Shown here: piece after piece, positions 1-5,444 of the stretch
Numbering within the stretch: position 1 is the stretch's first letter
How the letters are laid out: every line of letters begins with the position of its first letter
From: Chitinophagaceae bacterium
Lineage (GTDB): Bacteria > Bacteroidota > Bacteroidia > Chitinophagales > Chitinophagaceae
DNA length: 6,158 nt
Direction of reading: 5' to 3'
NCBI GenBank assembly: GCA_025455245.1
Contig: JALOMX010000334.1
Coordinates: forward strand, 1 to 6,158
Position numbers and translations under genes: made by a program
The notes under the pieces: model-generated
Seen by the model: only the letters and a program-made list of their open reading frames with translations
Told to the model about the DNA's origin: nothing
Database searches by the model: none

Positions 1-254
1 CTATTGCCAACTACCTTGGCACCCGCATGAGCGCAAGAATGGTAGGATGGGCAATGAATGCCGCACATGTGTTGGGTGATGTACCGGCGCAGAGGGTGGT
101 TAACCGAAACGGGATGTTAAGCGGCAAAGCCCATTTTGGATCCCCGACACGCATGCAGGAATTGCTTGAGGCAGATGGCGTTGAAGTCATTAATGATACT
201 GTGCAGGATTTTCAAACAAGATTCTGGGATCCTGCCATTGAATTAAACCTATAA
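1..254 (+). CDS. Alkyltransferase-like (MGMT-family) DNA-binding protein, 3' part only
   Basis: The gene enters from the left edge, and the reading frame is open from base 3, giving 83 visible residues before the TAA at 252-254. The visible part matches the C-terminal winged-helix DNA-binding domain of O6-alkylguanine-DNA alkyltransferases: a TYGxIAxYLG-like start (IANYLGTR), then SARMVGWAMNAAH, then the active-site region. True MGMT enzymes have PCHR at that site; here it reads VPAQRVVN, so the alkyl-accepting cysteine is absent. This is the pattern of alkyltransferase-like (ATL) proteins, which bind O6-alkylguanine lesions and pass them to nucleotide excision repair rather than repairing them directly. 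The tail (QELLEADGVEV, then FQTRFWDP) is what I expect of ATL-type proteins in this phylum. The ATG at base 27 is internal and not the start. The stop lies two bases from the convergent DUF420 stop, with no visible terminator between. The family call is secure; the lesion-sensing role is inferred from family knowledge. Confidence 0.88.
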   Translation, partial: IANYLGTRMSARMVGWAMNAAHVLGDVPAQRVVNRNGMLSGKAHFGSPTRMQELLEADGVEVINDTVQDFQTRFWDPAIELNL

Positions 255-256
255 CC

Positions 257-808
257 TTAAGTATAGTATGGGCTTATCATCAGGTAAATAACGGGGCCGG
301 TTACGGCAACATAAAACCAAAGAGGCCATGTGATCTTAGCCATTTTCTTATGGGCCGGATATTCACCGGTGAGCGCCCTGTATGCCGTATAAAGAATGAA
401 GGGTAATATAATGGCCGCAAGGAAAATATGGGTACTAAGTATTATAAAATAAACGATCCGGATGAAACCTTCTCCTCCGAACGGTGTACTGTCGGCCAAT
501 AAATGATGAATGATGTAGGAAACAAGGAACAAAATACTTAACACAAGAGAAGCCATCATCATTTGTTTGTGCAGCAAAAAACGTTTTGCCTTTACAGCAA
601 TCAAAGCAGCAACCAATAAAACAGCTATCAGAGAATTGATTACTGCATTCAGCGTTGCAAAAATGTGAATATCAAATCCGGGATCATAATCAAGTTTGAC
701 CCTTCCCAGCAAAACGACTACAACAAATACTACAGCAGAGAAAATTCCTATCAGCCAAAAAGCCCGTTTGTCATTTTTTTGAAAAGAAGGTTTCAATAGC
801 TCAGCCAT
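257..808 (-). CDS. DUF420 membrane protein (YozB/CtaM-like), probable cytochrome oxidase assembly factor
   Basis: This 183-residue integral membrane protein has about five hydrophobic spans (roughly residues 17-35, 47-72, 84-104, 116-142 and 159-178). It carries a set of histidines typical of DUF420: H48, H80 in the LLHKQMM motif, H101-H102 in the IIHH motif, H127 in the THIFLA motif and H153 before the KITWPLWFYV segment. The length is normal for the family. In Firmicutes the related YozB/CtaM is needed for making an active heme-copper (aa3-type) oxidase, so a role in oxidase maturation in the inner membrane is a reasonable inference. The neighbour supports it: the gene lies 91 bases downstream of a SCO copper chaperone on the same strand, and the pair is probably co-transcribed, since I see no promoter in the gap. 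The start has no Shine-Dalgarno; its leader contains a run of nine A (minus strand, 822-830) and is A-rich up to the ATG, as is usual in Bacteroidota. The exact biochemical role is unknown. Confidence 0.9.
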   Translation of the reverse strand: MAELLKPSFQKNDKRAFWLIGIFSAVVFVVVVLLGRVKLDYDPGFDIHIFATLNAVINSLIAVLLVAALIAVKAKRFLLHKQMMMASLVLSILFLVSYIIHHLLADSTPFGGEGFIRIVYFIILSTHIFLAAIILPFILYTAYRALTGEYPAHKKMAKITWPLWFYVAVTGPVIYLMISPYYT

Positions 809-899
809 GTTTTAAATTCTGTTTTTTTTTGTCTGTTGTGTTTTGACCCGGGTAATATGATATTGTTTTGAAAATTTGGAAAAAGCCACTATTCGCTGC

Positions 900-1718
900 T
901 CACTTTCCAATCGACTCCACCTTCTTCCTTGTCCGGTTTAAATACCACATCCCGATCATTATAATCAGGGGAACCATGGCAAGAACAGGAAGGATAGGTA
1001 TATACTGCCTGAAGATAGAAGGCTTTGATCTGTCCTTTTCAAGGTAAAGCCTACCGATATCCATACCCAATTGTGCCATGGATGCACTGTCGAGTCCATT
1101 GTAGTAGCCTCGTACAATCATATCCCTGTCAATCAGCATAACCTTTTCCGTATGAATAAAGTTCGAATCAATTCCCTCACCATCCTGCGCCGACAACCTG
1201 AAATCGTTTAAGAGCAGGTTGTAGATTTCCTTTTTAGGGCCCGTCAGCAACTTCCAGCTATCGCTGTTTACATGAAACCTGTCGGCCCAGCGCTTCAATG
1301 CGGCCACACTATCCCTTTCCGGATCAACGCTTAGTGATATAAAATAAACGATGCTTGTATCTCCATATCTTTTCCGTTTTGGATTCTCAAAACTCACCTG
1401 CATTTTGCGGATATTCCGGGTTAGGCCCGGGCAAATATTGGGACATCTTGTAAAAAAGGTATTTGCCACGCAGATTCGGCCTTTCAGATCATTGCCGGAT
1501 ACCGTATTACCAAGATGATCGGTGAGTTTAAAATCGGGAATCCTATGCCATACAGTGTCAAATGAAATTTTACCGTCCTTTCTGTTTTCTATGACCGAAT
1601 CGGCAAAATATTTTCTTGGCATCGGGGTAGCATCCATACCAATGCCCTTCACCAGCCAATAACTAAACAATGGCAGAAACAAAGCAACACTTAAACCTAA
1701 CCACGCAGTTTTATTCAT
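900..1718 (-). CDS. sco: SCO1/SenC-family copper chaperone with an extra C-terminal membrane span
   Basis: This 272-residue protein of the SCO/SenC family has a thioredoxin-like fold that delivers copper to the CuA site of cytochrome c oxidase on the outer face of the inner membrane. An N-terminal hydrophobic segment (about residues 5-24) acts as anchor or signal. The family copper site is complete: CPNIC at 92-96 (the CxxxC motif) and the distal histidine H189 in FIHTEKVMLIDRD. The SVDPERDS stretch at 130-137 is the usual conserved SCO segment. A second hydrophobic helix at about 240-260 is followed by a basic tail (NRTRKK), which would place the copper domain in the periplasm between two anchors. 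SCO proteins are usually shorter, with only the N-terminal anchor, so this tail is unusual. The gene heads an apparent two-gene unit with DUF420, and a perfect TAnnTTTG element lies 46 bases upstream. The oxidase subunits themselves are not in the window. Confidence 0.93.
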   Translation of the reverse strand: MNKTAWLGLSVALFLPLFSYWLVKGIGMDATPMPRKYFADSVIENRKDGKISFDTVWHRIPDFKLTDHLGNTVSGNDLKGRICVANTFFTRCPNICPGLTRNIRKMQVSFENPKRKRYGDTSIVYFISLSVDPERDSVAALKRWADRFHVNSDSWKLLTGPKKEIYNLLLNDFRLSAQDGEGIDSNFIHTEKVMLIDRDMIVRGYYNGLDSASMAQLGMDIGRLYLEKDRSKPSIFRQYIPILPVLAMVPLIIMIGMWYLNRTRKKVESIGK

Positions 1719-1763
1719 AATCTGTCCGGGCCTCTTTGGTATACCCGTCTCATTTTAGGCTTG

Positions 1764-1771
1764 CAAAAGTA
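1764..1771 (-). promoter_or_regulatory. Candidate -7 promoter element for the SCO-DUF420 unit
   Basis: On the minus strand this reads TACTTTTG, a full match to the Bacteroidota -7 consensus TAnnTTTG, 46 bases before the SCO start codon. No TTG is found at the expected 19-21 bases upstream, so only half of the promoter is convincing. The element overlaps a 10-bp perfect palindrome (AAAGTACTTT, 1766-1775), which could be chance or an operator. Eight-base matches of this kind can occur by chance. Confidence 0.4.
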
Positions 1772-1903
1772 CTTTGCTTACTAAAACGAGTTGTAGAAAA
1801 AAAATAGTTTACCAATTTGTAAAACAACCGGAAAGTCCATGTAGTTTTTTTTCCATCAGAGTTATGAAATTTTTATGAACTTTTAAAATAACCGGTCTTT
1901 GGC

Positions 1904-1934
1904 TTGTTTTTACCGTAATTTTTTCAAATCTTTG
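1904..1934 (+). promoter_or_regulatory. Candidate promoter for the small membrane-peptide unit
   Basis: A TTG at 1904-1906 is followed after 20 bases by AATCTTTG (1927-1934), which matches the Bacteroidota -7 consensus TAnnTTTG at all but the first base. A transcript starting about seven bases later would carry a leader of roughly 25 bases before the ATG at 1967. It would end at the strong terminator at 2092-2125, giving an RNA of about 180 bases. Position and spacing are plausible; the element is inferred, not proven. Confidence 0.42.
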
Positions 1935-1966
1935 CCGCAGTTCGTTCCACCTAAAACATCACACCT

Positions 1967-2068
1967 ATGAGACATTTAAGCCCCAAAAAACTGTTCAGCC
2001 TCGACAACCTACTTGCCTTTTGTGCTTGGGCATTTGTGATGGCTGCTTTAATTTACTACTCCCTTTAG
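1967..2068 (+). CDS. Candidate 33-residue single-span membrane peptide, unknown function
   Basis: A short ORF runs from ATG at 1967 to TAG at 2066-2068. The peptide begins MRHLSPKKLFSLDN, a basic, polar start, and continues as a hydrophobic helix of about 19 residues (LLAFCAWAFVM followed by AALIYYSL) to the C-terminus. This predicts one membrane span with the N-terminus in the cytoplasm. Support beyond the ORF comes from its surroundings: a plausible promoter (1904-1934) lies upstream, and a strong intrinsic terminator begins 23 bases after the stop, so a + strand transcript of about this size is likely. I do not recognise the family. Tiny membrane peptides of this form often act as accessory subunits of membrane complexes (CydX with cytochrome bd is the known type), and the divergent neighbours are oxidase-assembly genes, but a functional link is speculation. 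There is no clear Shine-Dalgarno, as is usual here. Alternatives are a small RNA or a chance ORF in the leader of nothing. Of the intergenic gap 1719-2133, the rest is AT-rich with no other gene that I can see. Confidence 0.5.
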   Translation: MRHLSPKKLFSLDNLLAFCAWAFVMAALIYYSL

Positions 2069-2091
2069 GATCTAGTTGAAAGTTAGAAATT

Positions 2092-2125
2092 AAAAAAGGG
2101 TACTATCAAAATGGTACCCTTTTTT
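2092..2125. terminator. Strong bidirectional intrinsic terminator
   Basis: Six A, then GGGTAC, a short inner stem and loop (TAT-CAAA-ATG), then GTACCC and six T. The perfect part of the stem is 12 bp including the A/T flank, extended by three more pairs (one G-T) around a CAAA loop. A-tract and T-tract flank both arms, so it works in both directions. It sits between the small + strand ORF (stop at 2068) and the scpA stop (2134, minus), ending both converging transcripts. Confidence 0.92.
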
Positions 2126-2133
2126 ATGCTCTA

Positions 2134-2931
2134 TCAGTTCAGTATGGGGTCCGCCATACCAAAGGAAAAATCAGTTTCGGGGGGACGATTTTCATTCCAT
2201 TCCACGATCAGGTTATTCTTTCCTTCCCCTACCATGATTGAAAAATATTGCTGCTGAACCAGCTCAAGAATGCTCAGGAAAAGAAAAATGGCATGAATCT
2301 TATTATCACATTCTGAAAAGATTTTTTCAAACGACATGGTTTTTTCAGCCCTTACAGCATCTATCATAATGGAACGGCTTTCTTCCATGGTAAAGTTGTA
2401 TCTGAAAACCACATGCTGCGGCTTGTTATTGCGCTCATGCATTTTCCGCATTACCTTTTCAAAAGTTTTCATCAATTTGAAGAGGGTAATGCTTTGAATT
2501 TCGGTTCCTTCGCCCGATTCCTCACCCAGCATGTTCATTTCACGGTAAACATTTCCACGCTTTACCAGCAGTAACCGTAAAGCCTCCATTTCAGCCATTC
2601 GCTGAGAAGCTTCCTTAAATCGCTTATATTCCAGAATTTTATCAACGAGTTCCTGCCGGGGATCTATTTCATTACCGGCGGCATCTACTTCTTTACGGGG
2701 CAATAGTGTTTTTGCCTTGATACGCATCAATGTGCTGACAAAAAGAATAAACTCACTGCTTAACTCAATATTCAGCCTTTCCTGTGATTGGATATAATCC
2801 AGAAACTCAGTCGTTATCCGGTGAATTGGAATATTGTAAATGTCGAGTTCATCCCTTTCTATAAAAAACAGCAGGAGATCAAAAGGACCCTCAAATTGTG
2901 GAAGCTTTATCTGATATGTTGGTGTTGTCAT
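2134..2931 (-). CDS. scpA: Segregation and condensation protein A
   Basis: ScpA is the kleisin subunit that bridges the SMC dimer and, with ScpB, forms the bacterial condensin that compacts and segregates the chromosome. The 265 residues fit the family. The N-terminal domain shows the ScpA signature from residue 7: QIKLPQFEGPFDLLLFFIE, then DELDIYNIPIHRITTEFLDYI, followed by the LSSEFILFVSTLMRIKAKTLLP helix at about 57-78, which ends the domain that contacts the SMC neck. A charged middle (about 80-170) follows. A C-terminal winged-helix region (about 175-245, with SFEKIFSECDN and FLFLSILELVQQQ) would bind the SMC head. The start at 2931 puts the conserved motif at residue 7 as expected. It has its own promoter upstream (2975-3004) and terminator downstream, so it appears monocistronic. 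The partner scpB and smc are not in the window. Confidence 0.96.
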   Translation of the reverse strand: MTTPTYQIKLPQFEGPFDLLLFFIERDELDIYNIPIHRITTEFLDYIQSQERLNIELSSEFILFVSTLMRIKAKTLLPRKEVDAAGNEIDPRQELVDKILEYKRFKEASQRMAEMEALRLLLVKRGNVYREMNMLGEESGEGTEIQSITLFKLMKTFEKVMRKMHERNNKPQHVVFRYNFTMEESRSIMIDAVRAEKTMSFEKIFSECDNKIHAIFLFLSILELVQQQYFSIMVGEGKNNLIVEWNENRPPETDFSFGMADPILN

Positions 2932-2974
2932 TCCCGAAATCCCCGCATTTTTTGTATAAAAATCCGGTACACCT

Positions 2975-3004
2975 CAAAAGTAGGGGTATAAAAAGCCCCC
3001 CGAA
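2975..3004 (-). promoter_or_regulatory. Probable scpA promoter
   Basis: On the minus strand, TACTTTTG at 2982-2975 is a perfect TAnnTTTG -7 element. Nineteen bases upstream is TTC (3004-3002), one base from the consensus TTG at the consensus spacing. The start site would fall near 2968, giving a leader of about 37 bases before the scpA ATG. The upstream half lies inside the terminator hairpin of the preceding DUF3078 gene, so terminator and promoter overlap. The octamer is identical to the one upstream of the SCO gene. Confidence 0.5.
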
Positions 3005-3020
3005 CCACAACGTTGGGGGG
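2989..3020 (-). terminator. Intrinsic terminator after the mscL-DUF3078 unit
   Basis: On the minus strand, five bases after the DUF3078 stop, CCCCCC-AAC pairs with GTT-(C bulge)-GGGGGG around a six-base loop. It is followed by CTTTTTATA, a T-run typical of intrinsic terminators. On the + strand this is six C at 2996-3001 and six G at 3015-3020. It separates the DUF3078 transcript from scpA. Confidence 0.85.
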
Positions 3021-3025
3021 AATGG

Positions 3026-4000
3026 TTAAAACTTGGCAGAAAACCCGATTCCAAAGGTTCCAAGGAATTGAGTCCGGGGCCCGGATTCACCTTCCGGAAC
3101 AAAATCATCATCATAAGCCATATTCCACTGATAAGAAAGAACAAGCCATTTGTTGACTTTAAAAATAAGATTATTGGTCCAGAAAATATCTATATTCTGT
3201 GGTTTGTTCAAATAATTTGAAAACAGGTCGAGACGAGAAGTGTACAGTACATTTTTAACCAACTCCTTATCAACTTTTGCTGATAAGAATGCTCCGAACT
3301 GCGCATCAACTTTTCTTTCGGGATCCACACCGTACAATTCGGAAATGGGCTTTTCCTGGCTTCCATCAGGCCTTATGCCACCAGGGTATGAATAACTGTA
3401 TGGATCGTTGGTCACAAATACTGACCTTGCACCAACCGGCGATGCAAATAATGAAAATGCCTTGGATGGCCTCCACTCTAAACCGGGAGTCAATAAAACT
3501 GTAGCAGGGGCAAAAAAATCTGAAGTACGCCGTCTTGGATCGGTGTCATAATCAAAACCGTCAGTAAATTGTGTCCGGAGGTTTGCAATCAAAGCAATAA
3601 AAGTTTTTCCCTTTTTGCTGATATCACGTCCATATTTGGAATATAAATCAATAAAGTCTGAGGTTTTTCTTACTCCCTGGCTTTCATTGTGTGTAAAGGC
3701 ATAAGCCATTTTCAGGGTATTATCCCAGGTATTTCGCTTTACAGCATAATTGGCGTAAAGATCAGCTGACATACCAACGTTCAGAGCATACCGCTCATTT
3801 GCCCCAACCCAATATGAACTGTTTTGCTGCGAAAGATTAATCGCCAAAATACCACCTATTTTCCACGGACCCTTTTTTGATGTATCAGCTTTAATTGCTT
3901 TTCCTGCAATGGCTTCATCAATCTGCTTTGAGATTTCCTGGGATAATCCACCCAGACTTATCAGACAAAAAGGGCTTATAAGCCATAAAAATGATTTCAT
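3026..4000 (-). CDS. DUF3078 family protein, probable outer-membrane beta-barrel
   Basis: This 324-residue protein opens with a Sec signal peptide (MKSFLWLISPFCLISLGGLS, likely cleaved near residue 20; there is no lipobox, since C12 lies within the hydrophobic core). The mature part matches DUF3078, a family found mainly in Bacteroidota: a GPWKIGGILAINLSQQN segment at about 44-60, then YWVGANERYALNV. It is followed by alternating aromatic and polar stretches typical of beta-strands, such as WDNTLKMAYAFTHN, IFWTNNLIFKVNKWLVLSY and FLGTFGIGFSAKF. The chain ends in phenylalanine, the usual C-terminal signal for BAM-mediated outer-membrane insertion. No specific function is known for the family. 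The gene starts 13 bases after mscL and is probably co-transcribed with it, ending at the terminator at 2989-3020. Upstream of the ATG is an A-rich stretch without Shine-Dalgarno. Family assignment is strong; barrel and location are inferred from composition. Confidence 0.88.
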   Translation of the reverse strand: MKSFLWLISPFCLISLGGLSQEISKQIDEAIAGKAIKADTSKKGPWKIGGILAINLSQQNSSYWVGANERYALNVGMSADLYANYAVKRNTWDNTLKMAYAFTHNESQGVRKTSDFIDLYSKYGRDISKKGKTFIALIANLRTQFTDGFDYDTDPRRRTSDFFAPATVLLTPGLEWRPSKAFSLFASPVGARSVFVTNDPYSYSYPGGIRPDGSQEKPISELYGVDPERKVDAQFGAFLSAKVDKELVKNVLYTSRLDLFSNYLNKPQNIDIFWTNNLIFKVNKWLVLSYQWNMAYDDDFVPEGESGPRTQFLGTFGIGFSAKF

Positions 4001-4013
4001 TTTTTAGTGTTGG

Positions 4014-4445
4014 TTATTTGTTTTTTAGTGCATCCCTTATTTCCATTAACAACTTATCTGTGCTGCTTGGTTCAGGCGGTGCCGCAGGGGCCTCTTCCTG
4101 CTTACGTTTCAATTTGTTGATGGCCTTTACCAATAAAAACATGACCCATGCAACTATTAAAAAGTCGATGGCTGCTGTTAGAAAAGCCCCATATTTAACA
4201 GTGACTTCAGCCACTTCCGAAACTACGGTTCCTGACTCATCGAAAACCTGACTTGCCTTTCTGAGAACCAACTGCTTTTTACTGAAATCAACACCACCTG
4301 TTATTAAAGATATTAACGGGCTGACAATGCCTTCCGTAAGGCTACTGATAACCTTTCCAAAAGCGGCACCCATTACAAATGCAACAGCCACATCTACAAG
4401 GTTTCCTTTACTGGCAAAATCTTTGAACTCTTTAATCCAGCTCAT
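4014..4445 (-). CDS. mscL: Large-conductance mechanosensitive channel MscL
   Basis: MscL is the homopentameric inner-membrane channel that opens under membrane tension to release solutes after hypo-osmotic shock. The 143 residues are normal in length. The family features are in order: an amphipathic N-terminal helix (MSWIKEFKDFASKGN), the pore-lining TM1 (about 15-45) with VDVAVAFVMGAAFGKVISSL, a periplasmic loop (about 50-83), TM2 (about 86-109, FLTAAIDFLIVAWVMFLLVKAINK), a basic cluster (KLKRKQEE), a proline/alanine linker and the C-terminal bundle helix (LLMEIRDALKNK). By alignment from memory, the E. coli gating-constriction glycine G22 is alanine here (A22), a position known to affect gating in E. 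coli; G14, N15, D18 and G26 are kept. It lies 13 bases upstream of the DUF3078 gene and diverges from the EamA transporter across about 60 bases. The leader is AT-rich with no clear ribosome site. Confidence 0.97.
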   Translation of the reverse strand: MSWIKEFKDFASKGNLVDVAVAFVMGAAFGKVISSLTEGIVSPLISLITGGVDFSKKQLVLRKASQVFDESGTVVSEVAEVTVKYGAFLTAAIDFLIVAWVMFLLVKAINKLKRKQEEAPAAPPEPSSTDKLLMEIRDALKNK

Positions 4446-4507
4446 ATTTATTTCTTTTTAACGAAAATATAAATAAAATCAAATTTCAGCCTCCATTTTT
4501 GCTTAAC
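4446..4507. promoter_or_regulatory. Divergent mscL / EamA promoter region, weak elements
   Basis: This 62-base AT-rich gap must hold promoters for both divergent genes. On the minus strand GAAATTTG (4487-4480) matches TAnnTTTG except for the first base and would start mscL RNA about 30 bases before its ATG. On the + strand CATTTTTG (4494-4501) also misses only the first base and would place the start almost at the EamA ATG. Neither has a TTG at the expected distance, so both are tentative. Confidence 0.22.
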
Positions 4508-5434
4508 ATGTTTAAAATCATACAAGCATTATCAATTTCAGGACAAAAAGTAATTAGGAATAATCTGAAATGGTTTCTTTTCTCCCTTTTATGTATCATC
4601 TGGGGCAGCTCTTTTATCCTGATGAAACTGGGAATGTTTGCCATTGATGGGTCTCCCCTGCTTTCTCCTTTACAGGTTGCCGCCATCAGAATATTAACTT
4701 CAGGCATAGTTTTAATCCCTTTTGCCTTAAAAGCATTTTCCCAAATCCCGAAGGATTTACGAAAAATGGTGCTCTTCTCCGGCTGGCTTGGGAGCTTTAT
4801 ACCTGCTATTCTTTTTTGTGTTGCCGAGCTAAAAATTGATAGTGCACTTGCCGGTACGCTAAACGCTGTTACGCCTTTGAGTACACTGGTAATCGGATGG
4901 GCTTTTTTTAAAATAAAAATCCCGGCTTCCAAAATTTCAGGTGTTCTTATCGGTTTTGCGGGCTGTTCACTCTTGTTTTTTTTAAAACCCGTAAAGGGAA
5001 ATGAAAATTCCTTTTACGGACTTCTTGTCATTGCAGCCACTTTATGCTATGGATGGAATGCCCTCCTCGTTAAGCAACATTTGACCGGGGTTTCCTCATT
5101 GTCCATTGCGGCAGCGGCTTTTACCGGTTTAATCCCCTTTTCTTTTGCCCTGTTAGTGTTTACCGGATATTTTTCTTTGCCTTTGCATTCGTATGCTTAC
5201 ATAAAAGCAAGCAGTGCCGCTACGCTGCTTGGCGTTCTTGGCACTGCTTTTGCATCGGTAATATTTTACAGGCTTGTAAAAATGGCCGGACCTGTATTTG
5301 CTTCGCTTGTTACCTACGGCATACCCTTTGTAGCAATAGCATGGGGATTTATTTACGGTGAATCCATTGGGGTGCTTCAGGTGGTAGCACTTGGATTTAT
5401 CCTTGCCGGGGTTTACCTGGTAAATAAAAAGTAG
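4508..5434 (+). CDS. EamA/DMT-family transporter (10-TM permease)
   Basis: This 308-residue protein of the drug/metabolite transporter superfamily consists of two tandem EamA repeats (about residues 22-160 and 168-305) with about ten hydrophobic spans. Family marks include WGSSFILMKLG at 32-42, the AAIRILTSG segment at 58-66, ELKIDSALAGTLNAVTPL at 107-124 (the helix-4 region that recurs in EamA proteins), and, in the second repeat, ASLVTYGIPFVAIAWGFIYGE followed by the final GFILAGVYLVNKK. Such proteins export or import amino acids, nucleosides or other metabolites; the substrate cannot be read from sequence. I chose the ATG at 4508. A TTG at 4499 would add three residues but is less likely, and no other in-frame ATG precedes TM1. 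The roughly 20 residues before TM1 are slightly longer than usual. The gene stands alone on the + strand, with its stop ten bases from the convergent frr stop and no evident terminator in that gap. Confidence 0.92.
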   Translation: MFKIIQALSISGQKVIRNNLKWFLFSLLCIIWGSSFILMKLGMFAIDGSPLLSPLQVAAIRILTSGIVLIPFALKAFSQIPKDLRKMVLFSGWLGSFIPAILFCVAELKIDSALAGTLNAVTPLSTLVIGWAFFKIKIPASKISGVLIGFAGCSLLFFLKPVKGNENSFYGLLVIAATLCYGWNALLVKQHLTGVSSLSIAAAAFTGLIPFSFALLVFTGYFSLPLHSYAYIKASSAATLLGVLGTAFASVIFYRLVKMAGPVFASLVTYGIPFVAIAWGFIYGESIGVLQVVALGFILAGVYLVNKK

Positions 5435-5444
5435 CGAAAGAAAT

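Noticed and set aside
822..830. Nine-base homopolymer in the DUF420 leader as a phase-variable tract
   Set aside because: It lies outside the coding region and A-rich leaders are normal in Bacteroidota; nothing suggests slippage control.
846..853. Palindrome ACCCGGGT between SCO and DUF420 as a terminator or operator
   Set aside because: It is only eight bases, has no loop and no following T-run in the gene direction; easily chance.
1797..1852. A-run and T-run in the SCO upstream gap as a hairpin
   Set aside because: Pairing would be A/T only over a long loop; this is consistent with simple AT-rich intergenic sequence.
2788..2991. + strand ORF of 67 codons over the scpA 5' end
   Set aside because: Antisense to the conserved N-terminal ScpA signature and runs through the scpA promoter; composition looks random.
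3991..4251. + strand ORF of 86 codons opposite mscL
   Set aside because: Antisense to the conserved C-terminal half of MscL; no family resemblance.
4486..4932. Minus-strand ORF of 148 codons opposite the EamA gene
   Set aside because: It is fully antisense to a clear EamA transporter and has no recognisable motif or signal; it is a shadow frame.
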